Positions 54,683 through 64,000 of a DNA stretch of 64,000 nt are shown here, piece after piece; the stretch's first letter is position 1, and every line of letters starts with the position of its first letter. Source of the stretch: Rhizobium sp. Root482 (GTDB lineage Bacteria > Pseudomonadota > Alphaproteobacteria > Rhizobiales > Rhizobiaceae). Under the pieces are notes generated by a model. That model was not told the DNA's origin. It did no database searches and was given only the letters and a program-made list of their open reading frames with translations. Where the stretch lies: positions 1,479 to 65,478 of the forward strand of contig NZ_LMFA01000022.1 of NCBI RefSeq assembly GCF_001426565.1. The letters run 5' to 3'. The translations under genes and the position numbers were made by a program.

Positions 54683-56431
54683 ATGAACCGTGAAGAAATA
54701 TTGGACGGGCTTCGCGAAAGCCCGAAAGTGGACGTGTGCGTCCTCGGCGGCGGCATCAACGGGCTCAGCGTCTTTCGCGAGCTTGCGCTGCAGGGCGTCA
54801 GCGTGCTCCTCGTCGAAAAGGGCGATTATTGCTCCGGCGCAAGTGCCGCCCTGTCGCGCATGGTGCATGGCGGGCTGCGCTACCTGGAAAACGGCGAGTT
54901 CAGCCTGGTGCAGGAATCGCTCGTCGAGCGCGACCGACTGCTGCGCAACGCGCCGCACTATGTCGCACCCCTGCCGACCACGGTTCCGATCTTCGATATA
55001 TTCTCGGGGCTCGGCAACGGCATCGTCCGTTTCCTCGGCCTCACCCGCCGCCCCAGCCGCCGTGGCGCCTTGGCCATCAAGGCGGGGCTCGGCATCTATG
55101 ATTTCCTGACGCGCAAGCGGGCGCTGATGCCGAAACATCAGTTCCGCGGACGCAGGTCGACGCTTGCCAAATGGCCCGCCCTCAATCCGGCGATCCGCAG
55201 CTCCGCCACCTATTTCGATGCCTGGGTCAGCCATCCGGAGCGTATCGGTATCGAACTTCTGCGCGATGGGCTCTCGGCCGGCCGCAATGCCGGCGCCCTG
55301 AACTATGCGACGATCGAACAGGCGCCGACCGCAGGTTTTCTGCTGCGCGACGGTATTTCGGGCGAGACGACGGCAATCCAGCCGTCGCTGATCATCAACG
55401 CCACCGGCGGCTGGATCGACATCGCCAATGGCACGCTCTTTCCCGAGGAGGCCCGTCCCGCCCCCCTGATGGGCGGCACCAAGGGCTCGCATCTCATCAT
55501 CGACAATGCCGGCCTGCGCGACATGCTCGATGGGCACATGATCTATTACGAGAACGAGGACGGGCGCATCTGCATCCTCTTTCCCTATCTCGGCAAGGTG
55601 CTGGTCGGCTCGACGGATATCAGGGTGGACGATCCCGGCACGGTGCGCTGCGAGGCGGACGAGAGGGATTATATCCTGCAATCGCTCGCCTTCGTGCTGC
55701 CGGGCATCGCCATCCGCCCGGACGAAATCGTCTTCCAGTTTTCAGGCGTGCGGCCGCTGCCGGCCAGCAAGGATAGCTTTACCGGCCGCATCCCGCGCGA
55801 TCATTTCTGCACCATGCTCGAAGGCGAAGGCGGCGGGCCGCCGGTGCTGTGCATGATCGGCGGCAAATGGACGACCTTCCGGTCCTTCGGCGAACTTGCC
55901 GCCGACATGGCCCTTGCGCGGCTTGGCCTTCCGCGTCACATGGACACCGCCGAGCGGAGCTTCGGGGGAGGACGTGCCTTTCCCGAAAGTCCGGAGATCT
56001 GGATCAGCCAGCTTGTCGTGGCGACGGGCATCACTGTCGAGCGTGCCGCCACGCTCTTTGCCCGCTATGGCACCGATGCACAGGATATCGCCGGCTTCAT
56101 CGCCCTGGAGCCCGATCAGGCCTTGCCGCATGCCGGGTACAGCATGCGTGAAATCCTCCACCTTATCCGCCACGAGGCGGTCGAGCGTCTGGACGATCTC
56201 CTGCTGCGACGCACGGCGCTTGCCATTGCCGGCGAACTTTCGCTTGCCATGACCGATGCCGTTCTCGGCATCCTCGCCACTGAGAAAGGCTGGTCGCCTA
56301 CACGCATGGCCAAGGAGCGCGCATTTTTTCTCACCCTCCTGAACGACCGTCACGGCGTCACGGAGGCAATTCTTTCCGCAAGGAACCAACACAGGAGTGA
56401 ACCATGCGAGACAACCGCAAAGTCCGGATGA
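54683..56431 (+). CDS. GlpD-like FAD-dependent polyol-phosphate dehydrogenase
   Basis: A 582-residue glycerol-3-phosphate-dehydrogenase-family flavoprotein: VDVCVLGGGINGLSVFRELAL, then SRMVHGGLRYLENGEFSLVQES, GGTKGSHLIID, and IGGKWTTFRSF, with a C-terminal DAO_C-like helical domain. True GlpD is about 500 residues; this one is longer. Together with a kinase and an aldolase in the same operon, oxidation of a polyol phosphate to a ketose phosphate, as by EryB, fits better than glycerol metabolism. It overlaps the aldolase gene by 28 bp. Confidence 0.85.
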   Translation: MNREEILDGLRESPKVDVCVLGGGINGLSVFRELALQGVSVLLVEKGDYCSGASAALSRMVHGGLRYLENGEFSLVQESLVERDRLLRNAPHYVAPLPTTVPIFDIFSGLGNGIVRFLGLTRRPSRRGALAIKAGLGIYDFLTRKRALMPKHQFRGRRSTLAKWPALNPAIRSSATYFDAWVSHPERIGIELLRDGLSAGRNAGALNYATIEQAPTAGFLLRDGISGETTAIQPSLIINATGGWIDIANGTLFPEEARPAPLMGGTKGSHLIIDNAGLRDMLDGHMIYYENEDGRICILFPYLGKVLVGSTDIRVDDPGTVRCEADERDYILQSLAFVLPGIAIRPDEIVFQFSGVRPLPASKDSFTGRIPRDHFCTMLEGEGGGPPVLCMIGGKWTTFRSFGELAADMALARLGLPRHMDTAERSFGGGRAFPESPEIWISQLVVATGITVERAATLFARYGTDAQDIAGFIALEPDQALPHAGYSMREILHLIRHEAVERLDDLLLRRTALAIAGELSLAMTDAVLGILATEKGWSPTRMAKERAFFLTLLNDRHGVTEAILSARNQHRSEPCETTAKSG

Positions 56432-57246
56432 ACCGGCTGTTCGGCAACGGCCGTTGCCTGGACGTGGCGATCGATCACGGCGTGTGCAACGAGCCGTCCT
56501 TCCTCGACGGGCTGGAAAACATGCCTGCCGTCGTCAAGGCGCTGGTCGATGCGAAGCCCGATGCGATCCAGATGAACTACGGCCAGGCAGACCTGCTGCA
56601 GGACCTGCCCGGCAAGGACAAGCCGGCGCTCGTCATGCGCATCGACATGGGAAACCCCTATAACCGCATCCGCCATCGCGACATGTGGGCCGTGCTGCAG
56701 AACGACGCCGAGCCGCTGATCGGCGCGCTGCAGATGGATGCGGCCTGCGTCGTCGTCAACCTCTTCATGCTGCCGGACGAGCCGGACCTCTTCCGCCAAT
56801 GCGTGCAGAACATCTCGCGCGTGCGTGCGGACTGCGAAAAATACGGCATGCCGCTGATGATCGAGCCGCTGGTGATGCAGCCGGTGACCGAGCGCGGCGG
56901 CTATATGGTAGACGGCGATGCCGACAAGATAGTCACCCTGACGCGGCTTGCCCGCGAGATGGGTGCCGATATCGTCAAGGCCGATCCGACGACGAATCCG
57001 GAGGATTTCCACCGCGTGGTGGAGGCGGCGCGCTGCCCGGTGCTGGTGCGCGGCGGTGGAAAGGAAGACCTGTCGGCCGTCTTCGCCAAGTCCGCCGCCT
57101 TGATGCGGCAGGGCGCAATGGGCATGGTCTACGGGCGCAACATCTACCAGCACGCCAATCCAAGCGCCGTCGTGCGCGGGCTCATGGCGATCATTCACGA
57201 GGATGCGAGCGGCGAGGAGGCCATCGCGGTCTATCAGCGGGGATAA
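56404..57246 (+). CDS. Class I aldolase (DhnA/LsrF type)
   Basis: A 280-residue DeoC/FbaB-family TIM barrel. LDVAIDHGVCNEPSF, the Schiff-base lysine in GADIVKADPTT, and VLVRGGGKEDLSAVF to MGMVYGRNIYQ are characteristic. Expected to cleave a ketose phosphate, giving dihydroxyacetone phosphate or a related triose. The start is ATG 56404, with AGGAG just before, inside the end of the dehydrogenase gene. A RIME element follows. Confidence 0.88.
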   Translation: MRDNRKVRMNRLFGNGRCLDVAIDHGVCNEPSFLDGLENMPAVVKALVDAKPDAIQMNYGQADLLQDLPGKDKPALVMRIDMGNPYNRIRHRDMWAVLQNDAEPLIGALQMDAACVVVNLFMLPDEPDLFRQCVQNISRVRADCEKYGMPLMIEPLVMQPVTERGGYMVDGDADKIVTLTRLAREMGADIVKADPTTNPEDFHRVVEAARCPVLVRGGGKEDLSAVFAKSAALMRQGAMGMVYGRNIYQHANPSAVVRGLMAIIHEDASGEEAIAVYQRG

Positions 57247-57264
57247 GGGAAGGGCGCGTTCCCT

Positions 57265-57392
57265 CTTCTCCCCGGCGGGGAGAAGTGCCGAGCATATGCG
57301 AGGCGATGAGGGGGTGGTGCGGCAAACTTTGAGTGGGCGGCTAGGCCCCCTCATCCGGCCCTTCGGGCCACCTTCTCCCCGCTGGAGAGAAG
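57265..57392. repeat. RIME-type intergenic mosaic element, copy 2 (inverted)
   Basis: The same palindromes (CTTCTCCCC/GGGGAGAAG at 57265-57285, and a one-mismatch copy at 57372-57392) frame GATGAGGGGG and CCCCCTCATC. Flanking motifs TGCCGAGC and GGCCCTTCGGGCCACC appear in reverse order relative to copy 1, so the two elements are in opposite orientation about 7.3 kb apart. Confidence 0.8.
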
Positions 57393-57442
57393 AGGGATCG
57401 GCGCCGCGCAAAAAGTCTGACGGAGCCTTGGGAGGGTTCGAA

Positions 57443-58972
57443 ATGGAAAAATATCTTTTGGGGCTCGATGCCGGCAACACCGTCATCAAGGCGGTGATAT
57501 TCGATCTCGCGGGCAGGGAAGTCGCCTATGCCGGGGAGGAGGGCCATAGCCGCATGCCATCTCCCGGTCATGTGGAGCGCGATCTCGGTGAGCTTTGGGC
57601 CAATGCCCGGCGCGTCATCCGCACCTGCCTCGACAAGGCGGGTATCGCGGCAACGGATATTGCCGCGATCGGCTGCGCCGGCCACGGCAACGGGCTCTAT
57701 GCACTCGACCGACAGGGCGAGCCGCTCATCGGCATCCAGTCGCTCGATACCAGGGCGACCGGGCTTGTCGAGGAATGGCGCGCGCAAGGCGTCGGCGATA
57801 GGACGGCGCCGATCGCCCGGCAGCGCCCTTGGCCCTCCCAGACGCCGACGCTGCTCGCCTGGTTGAAGCGCCACCGCCCGGAGCTCTTCCAGCGCATCGG
57901 CATGGTTTTCTTTTCCAAGGATTTTATCGTCAACCGGCTCACAGGAAAGCGCGTCAGCGAAGTGTCTGATATGTCGGGCGCCGGCCTGCTCGATCTCGCC
58001 GCCCGCCGCTACGACCAGACGCTGATGGCGGCCTATGGGCTTGCCGACTGCATGGACCTTTTGCCGCCGCTGATCGAAAGCGCCGATATTGCCGGGCATG
58101 TGACTGCGGAGGTGGCGGCCGAAACCGGGCTTGCCGAGGGCACGCCGGTCATCGGCGGGCTGTTCGACGTCGTCGCTTCGGCGCTCGGCTCGGGCGTGTC
58201 GCGCACCGGCAGCGCCTCGATCATCGCCGGCACCTGGAGCATCAACCAGGTGATCATGGATGGACCGGTGCTCGATGGTCCGGTCTTCATGTCCTCGACC
58301 TTTGACCGCAGCCGCTATATGGGGATGGAAAACAGCGCGACATCCGCCGCCAATCTGGAATGGCTGGTGCGCGAGTTCTTCGACGGCGACTATCCGGACG
58401 GCGTGTCGCCCTTCGACGCAGCTTGCGCGCTCGCGGCAGCGATCGAACCCCTAGCCGACGATCCGCTCTACCATCCTTTTCTCTACGGCGCCCAGCAGGA
58501 CGGCCATGCGCGGGCGGGCTTTTATGGCATTGCCGGCTGGCATGGAAAGGGGCACCTCATCCGCGCGCTGCTCGAAGGCGTGGCCTTCGGCCATCGCCAG
58601 CATATCGAAACCATCCGCAAGGCAGGTGCCAGTTTCGACGAGGCGGTGCTTTCGGGCGGCGGATCGCGCAGCCGCCTCTGGCCGCAAATCTTCGCCGATG
58701 TGCTTGATATGCCTGTCTCCGTCGCCATGTCACGGGAAACCGGGGCTCTCGGTGCGGCGATTGCGGCAGGAACGGGTGTCGGCCTCTTTGCCGATTTTAC
58801 AGAGGGTGCCGACGCCATGGTACGGACCGACCGGTATTATCAGCCGAACCCTACGCTCGCCGCGCATTACGGCCGCCGCTACGGGCTCTATGCGGATATA
58901 GCCACGGCCATGGCCCCCCTCTGGCAGCGCCTTTCGGCAACCGAACGGCCGGAAACGGAGGCCACGGCGTGA
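57443..58972 (+). CDS. FGGY-family carbohydrate kinase
   Basis: A 509-residue sugar kinase of the xylulose/erythritol/autoinducer kinase group. The N-terminal ATP/sugar motif is YLLGLDAGNTVIKAVIFDLAG, with GCAGHGNGLYALDRQG, then SADIAGHVTAEVAAETGL, and the second FGGY signature LSGGGSRSRLWPQIFADVL. ATG 57443 follows GGGAGGG. With the GlpD-like enzyme and aldolase it forms a phosphorylate-oxidise-cleave sequence resembling erythritol catabolism in plan. The exact substrate is unknown. Confidence 0.9.
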   Translation: MEKYLLGLDAGNTVIKAVIFDLAGREVAYAGEEGHSRMPSPGHVERDLGELWANARRVIRTCLDKAGIAATDIAAIGCAGHGNGLYALDRQGEPLIGIQSLDTRATGLVEEWRAQGVGDRTAPIARQRPWPSQTPTLLAWLKRHRPELFQRIGMVFFSKDFIVNRLTGKRVSEVSDMSGAGLLDLAARRYDQTLMAAYGLADCMDLLPPLIESADIAGHVTAEVAAETGLAEGTPVIGGLFDVVASALGSGVSRTGSASIIAGTWSINQVIMDGPVLDGPVFMSSTFDRSRYMGMENSATSAANLEWLVREFFDGDYPDGVSPFDAACALAAAIEPLADDPLYHPFLYGAQQDGHARAGFYGIAGWHGKGHLIRALLEGVAFGHRQHIETIRKAGASFDEAVLSGGGSRSRLWPQIFADVLDMPVSVAMSRETGALGAAIAAGTGVGLFADFTEGADAMVRTDRYYQPNPTLAAHYGRRYGLYADIATAMAPLWQRLSATERPETEATA

Positions 58973-60597
58973 CCATGTCGATACACGAAACGCCGGTGGA
59001 CGAAGGCCGCTACGACTACATCATCGTCGGCGCCGGCTCTGCCGGCTGCGTGCTGGCAAACCGGCTCTCGGCCGACCCTGGAAACCGGGTCCTGCTTCTC
59101 GAGGCCGGCGGCACGGATCGCTATCATTGGGTCCATGTGCCGATCGGCTATCTCTATTGCATGGGCAATCCGCGCACCGATTGGATGATGAAGACGGCAG
59201 CCGAGGCGGGACTCAACGGCCGCGCCTTGAATTATCCGCGCGGAAAGCTGCTCGGCGGCTGCTCCTCCATCAACGGCATGATCTATATGCGCGGCCAGGC
59301 GGCCGATTATGATGGCTGGCGCCAGGCGGGCAATGCCGGCTGGGGCTGGGACGATGTCCTGCCCTATTTCCTGAAATCGGAAGACAATTACCGCGGCAAG
59401 TCGCAGATGCACGGGGCCGGCGGCGAATGGCGGGTCGAGCGCCAGCGGCTCTCCTGGCCGATCCTCGATGCCTTCCGCGATGCGGCGGAAGAGCTGGGCA
59501 TTCGAAAGACCGATGATTTCAACGACGGCGACAATGAGGGGTCCGGCTATTTCGAGGTCAACCAACGCGGCGGCCTGCGCTGGAACACGACGAAGGCCTT
59601 TCTTCGTCCGGCCATGAAACGTAGGAACCTGCGCGTTCTCACCGGCGCCGAAACGGAAAGGCTGGTGTTCGATGGCAAGACGGTATCCGGCGTGCGCTTC
59701 CGTCTCAACGGGCGGACCTGTGTCGCGCATGCGGCGCGCAAGGTCGTGCTGTCAGCCGGTGCCGTCAACTCGCCGAAGCTGCTGGAGCTTTCGGGCGTCG
59801 GGCGTCTGGATGTGCTCTCGAATTTCGGTATTCCGGTCCATCATGCACTCCAGGGTATCGGCGAAAACCTGCAGGACCATCTGCAGATCCGCACGGTCTT
59901 CAAGATCGAGGGCGCGCGCACGCTGAACCAGCTTTACCACAATCTCTTCAGCCGCGCCGGCATGGGCCTGCAATATGCGATCAGCCGCTCGGGGCCGCTC
60001 TCCATGGCGCCAAGCCAGCTCGGCATTTTTGCCAAAAGCGATCCGGCGGTCGCCACGGCCGATCTCGAATATCACGTCCAGCCGCTCAGCACCGACCGGC
60101 TCGGCGAGCCATTGCATCGCTATCCGGCCGTGACCGTCTCCGTCTGCAACCTGCGGCCGGAAAGCCGCGGCACGGTCCATATCGGTTCGGATAATGCCAG
60201 CTTGCCGCCGGAAATCCGGCCGAACTATCTTTCAACGGTCGGCGACCGGCTGCTTGCCGCGAAATCCATTCGCCATGCCCGCAGCCTCATGGAGACCAGG
60301 GCGATTGCCCGTTTCCGGCCGCAGGAAATGCTGCCGGGCCGGGAATATGAAAGCGAAGAGGACCTGATCCGCCGGGCGGGCGATATCGCCACGACGATCT
60401 TTCACCCGGTCGGCACCTGCAAGATGGGCGACGATCCCATGGCGGTGGTGGATACAAGGCTGCGCGTCCACGGCATCGCCAATCTGCATGTCGTCGACGC
60501 CTCGATCATGCCGACCATCGTGTCCGGCAATACCAATTCCCCGGTGATCATGATCGCGGAAAAGGCGGCGGCGGATATTCTCAAAGCCGATCAGTAG
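58969..60597 (+). CDS. GMC-family FAD oxidoreductase (choline dehydrogenase-like)
   Basis: A 542-residue flavoprotein. The FAD motif is YIIVGAGSAGCVLANRLSAD, the GMC signature GGCSSINGMIYMRGQAADYD, and the active-site region TIFHPVGTCKMG. It oxidises a primary or secondary alcohol; no signal peptide is visible. GTG 58969 overlaps the kinase stop by four bases with GGAGG upstream; ATG 58975 is possible. It is the last gene of the operon and may perform the first oxidation of the imported polyol. Confidence 0.9.
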   Translation: MTMSIHETPVDEGRYDYIIVGAGSAGCVLANRLSADPGNRVLLLEAGGTDRYHWVHVPIGYLYCMGNPRTDWMMKTAAEAGLNGRALNYPRGKLLGGCSSINGMIYMRGQAADYDGWRQAGNAGWGWDDVLPYFLKSEDNYRGKSQMHGAGGEWRVERQRLSWPILDAFRDAAEELGIRKTDDFNDGDNEGSGYFEVNQRGGLRWNTTKAFLRPAMKRRNLRVLTGAETERLVFDGKTVSGVRFRLNGRTCVAHAARKVVLSAGAVNSPKLLELSGVGRLDVLSNFGIPVHHALQGIGENLQDHLQIRTVFKIEGARTLNQLYHNLFSRAGMGLQYAISRSGPLSMAPSQLGIFAKSDPAVATADLEYHVQPLSTDRLGEPLHRYPAVTVSVCNLRPESRGTVHIGSDNASLPPEIRPNYLSTVGDRLLAAKSIRHARSLMETRAIARFRPQEMLPGREYESEEDLIRRAGDIATTIFHPVGTCKMGDDPMAVVDTRLRVHGIANLHVVDASIMPTIVSGNTNSPVIMIAEKAAADILKADQ

Positions 60598-60731
60598 GCG
60601 GGTAGGAATGCTTGAAGGCAAGGCTGTTCTTGCGCCGCGACAACCCTCTGTGGAATAGGACCGATCGGCGTTCCGGCGTAGTCGGCGGCGCGGTTTGCTC
60701 TCGCAGGTGACGGAGCAGAATTCCTCCTGCG

Positions 60732-61784
60732 CTACCCGCTGATCCGCTTCCCGGTGGCTGGATCGAAAAGATGCAGGTCTTGCGCATCCACGACCAGGCC
60801 AACGGTCTCGCCTTTCTTGAAGCGGCCCGACGCCGGAGCCGCCACGTTGACGTCATTTCCGTTGACGCGGACGGTCACCAATCTTGTTTCCCCGTGGAAC
60901 TCGTTCCGCTCGACCACGCCCTGCAGGCTAGCGGCTCCGTCATCGAGCTTGAACGCGCCCGGCCGAATGCCGACCGTTACCGGACCCGGCCTGACGCTGA
61001 AGGGCGACTTCAGCCGAACAGCTCCGTCGGTGAGTTCGTCATCCGCGGCGTTCAGTTCCAGAAAGTTCATGTTGGGCGTACCGATGAAGCCCGCCGCGAA
61101 AAGGGTTTGCGGCGTCTGGTAGATTTCTTCCGGTGTGCCCATCTGCTCGATGCGGCCGTCTTTCATCAGCACGATCCGGTCCGCCAGCGTCATCGCTTCC
61201 AACTGGTCGTGCGTGACATAGACGCTGGTCGTCTTCAGGTCGTTGTGCAGGCGGGCGATCTCGACGCGCAGGCTGCCGCGCAGCTTGGCATCGAGGTTGG
61301 AGAGAGGCTCGTCGAACAGGAAGACCTCCGGCGTCTTGATCGTGGCGCGGGCGATGGCGACACGCTGCTGCTGTCCGCCCGATAGCTCCGTGGGCTTGCG
61401 CGACAGATAGACTTGAAGTCCCAGCGCCTCGACCACCGGCGCCAGCCGTGTATCGATCTCTCCCTTGGCCACCCCTGCCCGTTCCAGCCCGAAGACGATG
61501 TTCTCGCGCACCGTCATATGCGGATAGAGGGCGTAGTTCTGGAACACCATGGCGATGCCCCGGTCACCCGGATCGCGGTCGTTCATGCGCTCGCCGCCGA
61601 TCAGGAGGTCGCCGCCGGTGATGTCTTCCAGCCCGGCGATCATGCGCAGCATCGTCGACTTTCCGCAGCCGGACGGACCGAGGAAAACCACGAATTCCTG
61701 ATCGGCGATCTTCAGGTCGAAGTCGCGCATCACCTCCACAGCACCATAGGCCTTGCGAATGGAACGGCATTCGACGGTCGCCAT
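60732..61784 (-). CDS. Sugar ABC transporter ATP-binding protein (UgpC/MalK type)
   Basis: A 350-residue CUT1 ATPase. Walker A GPSGCGKS is at 36-43, then [30 protein letters not shown] and [17 protein letters not shown]-terminal TOBE domain (about 240-350) includes [13 protein letters not shown] 61784 overlaps the stop of the dehydrogenase gene (TGATG). It serves the two permeases encoded upstream on this strand. Confidence 0.93.
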   Translation of the reverse strand: MATVECRSIRKAYGAVEVMRDFDLKIADQEFVVFLGPSGCGKSTMLRMIAGLEDITGGDLLIGGERMNDRDPGDRGIAMVFQNYALYPHMTVRENIVFGLERAGVAKGEIDTRLAPVVEALGLQVYLSRKPTELSGGQQQRVAIARATIKTPEVFLFDEPLSNLDAKLRGSLRVEIARLHNDLKTTSVYVTHDQLEAMTLADRIVLMKDGRIEQMGTPEEIYQTPQTLFAAGFIGTPNMNFLELNAADDELTDGAVRLKSPFSVRPGPVTVGIRPGAFKLDDGAASLQGVVERNEFHGETRLVTVRVNGNDVNVAAPASGRFKKGETVGLVVDAQDLHLFDPATGKRISG

Positions 61785-62839
61785 CAGCCTGCCTCCCCAT
61801 CCATCAGGATCTGCAGCTTCACGTCCTCGGGGCGTCCCTCCGCCGCGCGCTCGAAAGCGGCGATCGACCGGTCGAACCCAAAGGTATCGGAAACCAGCGG
61901 CTTGAGATCGACCTTGCCGGCGGCGATCAGCGCCAGCGCGCGGTCGAAGACATTGGCGTAGCGGAACACGGTTTCGATCCGGCATTCGCGCGCGCATGCG
62001 GCGGCGATATCGACCGGCACCGGCTCGGGCGGCAGGCCGACCAGCACCACCGTTCCGCCGGGACGCACGATCTTGAAAAGGTCCCGCACCGCCGCCGGCG
62101 CGCCGGAGCATTCAAAGACGATGTCCGCCCCCCAGCCCCCGGTCGCCTCGGCCGTGGCGCTGATGATGTCCGTCTCGCGCAGATTGACGCCGGTGATGCC
62201 GGGATAGGTCTCCGCAAGCTTCAGCTTGGTTTCGGAAAGATCGGAGATCAGCACCCGCGAGCATCCGCCGGCCAAAGCCGCCAATGCCACCATGATGCCG
62301 ATCGTGCCGCAACCGGTGACGACAGCGGTATCGCCGGGCGTGATACGCGCCCGCGCCGCCGCCTGCATGCCCACGGCGAAAGGCTCGACCATTGCGCCTT
62401 CCGCAAATGTGACATTGTCGGGCAGCTTGTAGGTGAAAGCGGCCGGATGCACCGTTTCCGGGGACAGGATGCCGTGGACCGGCGGCGTCGCCCAGAAAGT
62501 GACGGCGGGATCGACATTGTAGATCCCGAGCCGCGATGCCCGCGACAGCGGATCGGGGATGCCGGGCTCCATGCAGACCCGGTCGCCGGCCTTCAGATGG
62601 GTGACGTTGGCGCCTGCCTCGATCACTGTTCCGGACGCCTCGTGGCCGAGCACCATCGGCTCGTTGACGACGAAATCGCCGATGCGGCCATGGAGGTAGT
62701 AATGCACATCGCTGCCGCATACACCGACGGTGTGCAGCCTGATGCGCACGTCGTCGGGTCCCATATTCCGGGGCAGGTCGATCTCGCGCAGGGAAAGCTC
62801 GCGGACGCGCTCGAGAACAAGTGCTTTCATCATCTTCAA
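61784..62839 (-). CDS. Zinc-dependent polyol dehydrogenase (xylitol/sorbitol dehydrogenase-like)
   Basis: A 351-residue medium-chain dehydrogenase. Zinc ligands are Cys in [11 protein letters not shown], His-Glu in [13 protein letters not shown] and the Glu in [11 protein letters not shown]. The structural zinc cysteines are largely missing ([19 protein letters not shown]), as in some polyol dehydrogenases. The NAD fold is [19 protein letters not shown]. It oxidises a polyol to a ketose. ATG 62839 or 62830 can start; it overlaps the permease stop. The context is a polyol uptake operon. Confidence 0.88.
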   Translation of the reverse strand: MKMMKALVLERVRELSLREIDLPRNMGPDDVRIRLHTVGVCGSDVHYYLHGRIGDFVVNEPMVLGHEASGTVIEAGANVTHLKAGDRVCMEPGIPDPLSRASRLGIYNVDPAVTFWATPPVHGILSPETVHPAAFTYKLPDNVTFAEGAMVEPFAVGMQAAARARITPGDTAVVTGCGTIGIMVALAALAGGCSRVLISDLSETKLKLAETYPGITGVNLRETDIISATAEATGGWGADIVFECSGAPAAVRDLFKIVRPGGTVVLVGLPPEPVPVDIAAACARECRIETVFRYANVFDRALALIAAGKVDLKPLVSDTFGFDRSIAAFERAAEGRPEDVKLQILMDGEAG

Positions 62840-63654
62840 CCTTGATCAGTTTTCTTGGAAAATGCCGCATTGAGACCGCCGGCGAGAAAGCCGAGCAGGA
62901 TCAGCGGCGGTAGCGACAGCAGCACGACGGCGGCGTTGAGGATGCCCCATGGCACGTTCATGCCCAGTTGGGACATTTCGGAGGCGACAATCGGAAGCGT
63001 CTTGGCCGTGGCGGTGGTCAGCATCATCGCCAGCAGGAATTCGTTCCACACGAGGACGAAGGAGAAGGCGATGGCGCCGAAAATCTGGAACCGTGCAATC
63101 GGCAGCGCGATCCGGAAGAAGGTGGCGTAGGGCCCGAGGCCGTCGACGCGCGCCGCTTCCTCGACATGCAGGCTGACCCGCTCGAAGGCAGGAACGGACA
63201 ACCAGATGGTGATCGACGCCGTGACGATCAGATAGGTGACGATGAGCGATGCGCGGCTATCGTAGAGATTGAGCCCGAGCCAGATCACCAGCATCGGGAT
63301 GGCTATGGCGACCGGCGGCAGGAAGCGCAGCGACAGAACGAAGAACTGCGCCTCCGCCGTCAGCCGATTCTTGAACCGGGCGATGACATAGGCGGCCGGC
63401 ACGCCGAGGACGGCGCCGAGTGCGACCGCGCTCGAGCAGATGATGACCGAGTTGGTGAGCGCGCGCGCCACCGAACGGCGGTTGAGCACATAGCTCATAT
63501 TGTCCCATACCGGCTGGAAGATCAGCTTCGGCGTGCTCACCAGCAGATCGGCATTGGTCTTGAAAGCGTTGAGCAGCGTCCACAGGAGCGGCAGGACCAC
63601 CAGGGCTGCCGCCAGAAACAGGATCGCCTTGAGAAACAGCGTCGAGACCTTCAT
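62836..63654 (-). CDS. Sugar ABC transporter permease (MalG type)
   Basis: A 272-residue inner membrane permease with six helices. The EAA loop is [22 protein letters not shown]. The N terminus [25 protein letters not shown] is the first helix. ATG 63654 overlaps the stop of the preceding permease by four bases (ATGA). It is coupled to the dehydrogenase and ATPase genes downstream. Confidence 0.92.
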   Translation of the reverse strand: MKVSTLFLKAILFLAAALVVLPLLWTLLNAFKTNADLLVSTPKLIFQPVWDNMSYVLNRRSVARALTNSVIICSSAVALGAVLGVPAAYVIARFKNRLTAEAQFFVLSLRFLPPVAIAIPMLVIWLGLNLYDSRASLIVTYLIVTASITIWLSVPAFERVSLHVEEAARVDGLGPYATFFRIALPIARFQIFGAIAFSFVLVWNEFLLAMMLTTATAKTLPIVASEMSQLGMNVPWGILNAAVVLLSLPPLILLGFLAGGLNAAFSKKTDQG

Positions 63655-64000
63655 CGGTTCAGCCTTTTCCAGGTGACGGTAAAGGCGACGACCGTCAACA
63701 CCATCATGATGACCGCCATCGAGGATGCGTAGGAGATCTTGCCGGACTCGATGAAGCCCTGCGAATAGGCATACATGTCGAGGGTTTCCGTCGAGATCCC
63801 CGGGCCGCCGCGGGTCATCACATAGACGAGGTCGAACGACCGCAGGCTCTCGATCGCCTTGACTAGCAAAAGGCTGATCAGCGGCGCCTTCAGCATCGGG
63901 AGCGTGACGTAGCGGTGGATTTCCCACCGTTTCGCCCGATCGATCCGCGCCGCTTCGAGCGGCTGGGGCGGAAGCGATTCCAGCAATTTCAGCACGATCA
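63651..64000 (-). CDS. Sugar ABC transporter permease (MalF type), 3' part only
   Basis: The last 116 codons of a permease whose start lies beyond the window. The EAA loop (LEAARIDRAKRWEIHRYVTL) and the ending FDLVYVMTRGGPGISTETL to WKRLNR are typical of MalF/UgpA partners. It precedes and overlaps the MalG-type gene. Confidence 0.9.
   Translation of the reverse strand, partial: IVLKLLESLPPQPLEAARIDRAKRWEIHRYVTLPMLKAPLISLLLVKAIESLRSFDLVYVMTRGGPGISTETLDMYAYSQGFIESGKISYASSMAVIMMVLTVVAFTVTWKRLNR

Noticed and set aside
50089-55681. Minus-strand frames of 699 and 735 codons
   Set aside because: They lie opposite an ABC ATPase/permease and the aldo/keto reductase and GlpD-like genes, have arginine/alanine-rich composition and no recognisable domains.
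48898-60597. Calling the operon an autoinducer-2 (lsr) system
   Set aside because: There is only one permease, the binding protein lacks the LsrB-like segments I remember, and GlpD-like and GMC enzymes have no place in AI-2 processing.

Overview
The window looks like the chromosome of a member of the Rhizobiaceae (Rhizobium, Agrobacterium or Shinella type). The evidence is the rplU-rpmA / obgE-proB-proA-nadD-rsfS-rlmH / M23 peptidase-ctpA / rppH housekeeping block, the high-GC coding style, two RIME-type intergenic mosaic elements, an Irr-box-like site before bfd-bfr, and the many sugar and polyol ABC transporters. No species call can be made from sequence alone.

Layout. 1-525: an exact tandem duplication of the 3' end of an unrecognised gene. 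0.8-1.6 kb: bfd-bfr iron storage pair. 2.06-5.09 kb: a large secreted-type RTX repeat protein. 5.2-19.8 kb: housekeeping genes, nearly all on the minus strand. They cover mRNA 5'-end processing, cell-wall hydrolysis, c-di-GMP signalling, ribosome maturation and silencing, NAD and proline synthesis, Obg, two acetyltransferases, and L27 and L21.

20.07-29.35 kb: tRNA-Ser(CGA) followed by a roughly 9.2 kb, AT-richer integrative island. It is bounded by a 17-bp direct repeat of the tRNA 3' end (20147-20163 and 29332-29348). It carries a tyrosine integrase whose first catalytic Arg is replaced, a single-HKD phospholipase-D-like protein, the 3' half of a fused DNA methylase/specificity gene, a small serine recombinase, an apparently frameshifted unknown gene, and a two-gene ATPase + TOPRIM/DUF4435 pair matching the AriA-AriB architecture of PARIS anti-phage defence. 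Directly behind the island (29.36-34.44 kb) lie an IS481-like remnant with two separate exact 98-bp duplications, and the 5'-truncated body of a giant helicase-Vsr-DUF3320 defence-type gene. The whole 20-34.4 kb interval reads as a decaying defence island.

34.6-47.2 kb: a divergent sugar-acid locus. The minus-strand operon encodes a GntR regulator, DenD, OtnK, OtnC and OtnI (the D-erythronate-type route to dihydroxyacetone phosphate) plus two GlcG/DUF336 proteins. The divergent plus-strand operon encodes a CUT2-type ABC importer, an LVIVD beta-propeller protein and an FAD oxidoreductase. The intergenic region holds repeated TGGACYAGTTAA elements and an ACTGGT-N11-ACCAGT palindrome as candidate operators. 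47.2-48.5 kb: a membrane diguanylate cyclase.

48.9-60.6 kb: a second plus-strand catabolic operon with ABC importer, SorC-family regulator, aldo/keto reductase, GlpD-like dehydrogenase, class I (DhnA-type) aldolase, FGGY kinase and GMC oxidoreductase. It is interrupted by two oppositely oriented RIME elements. Its substrate is probably a polyol, but none can be named. 60.7-64.0 kb: a minus-strand polyol-type operon (two MalFG-type permeases, a xylitol/sorbitol-dehydrogenase-like enzyme, a UgpC/MalK-type ATPase) that runs off the window end.
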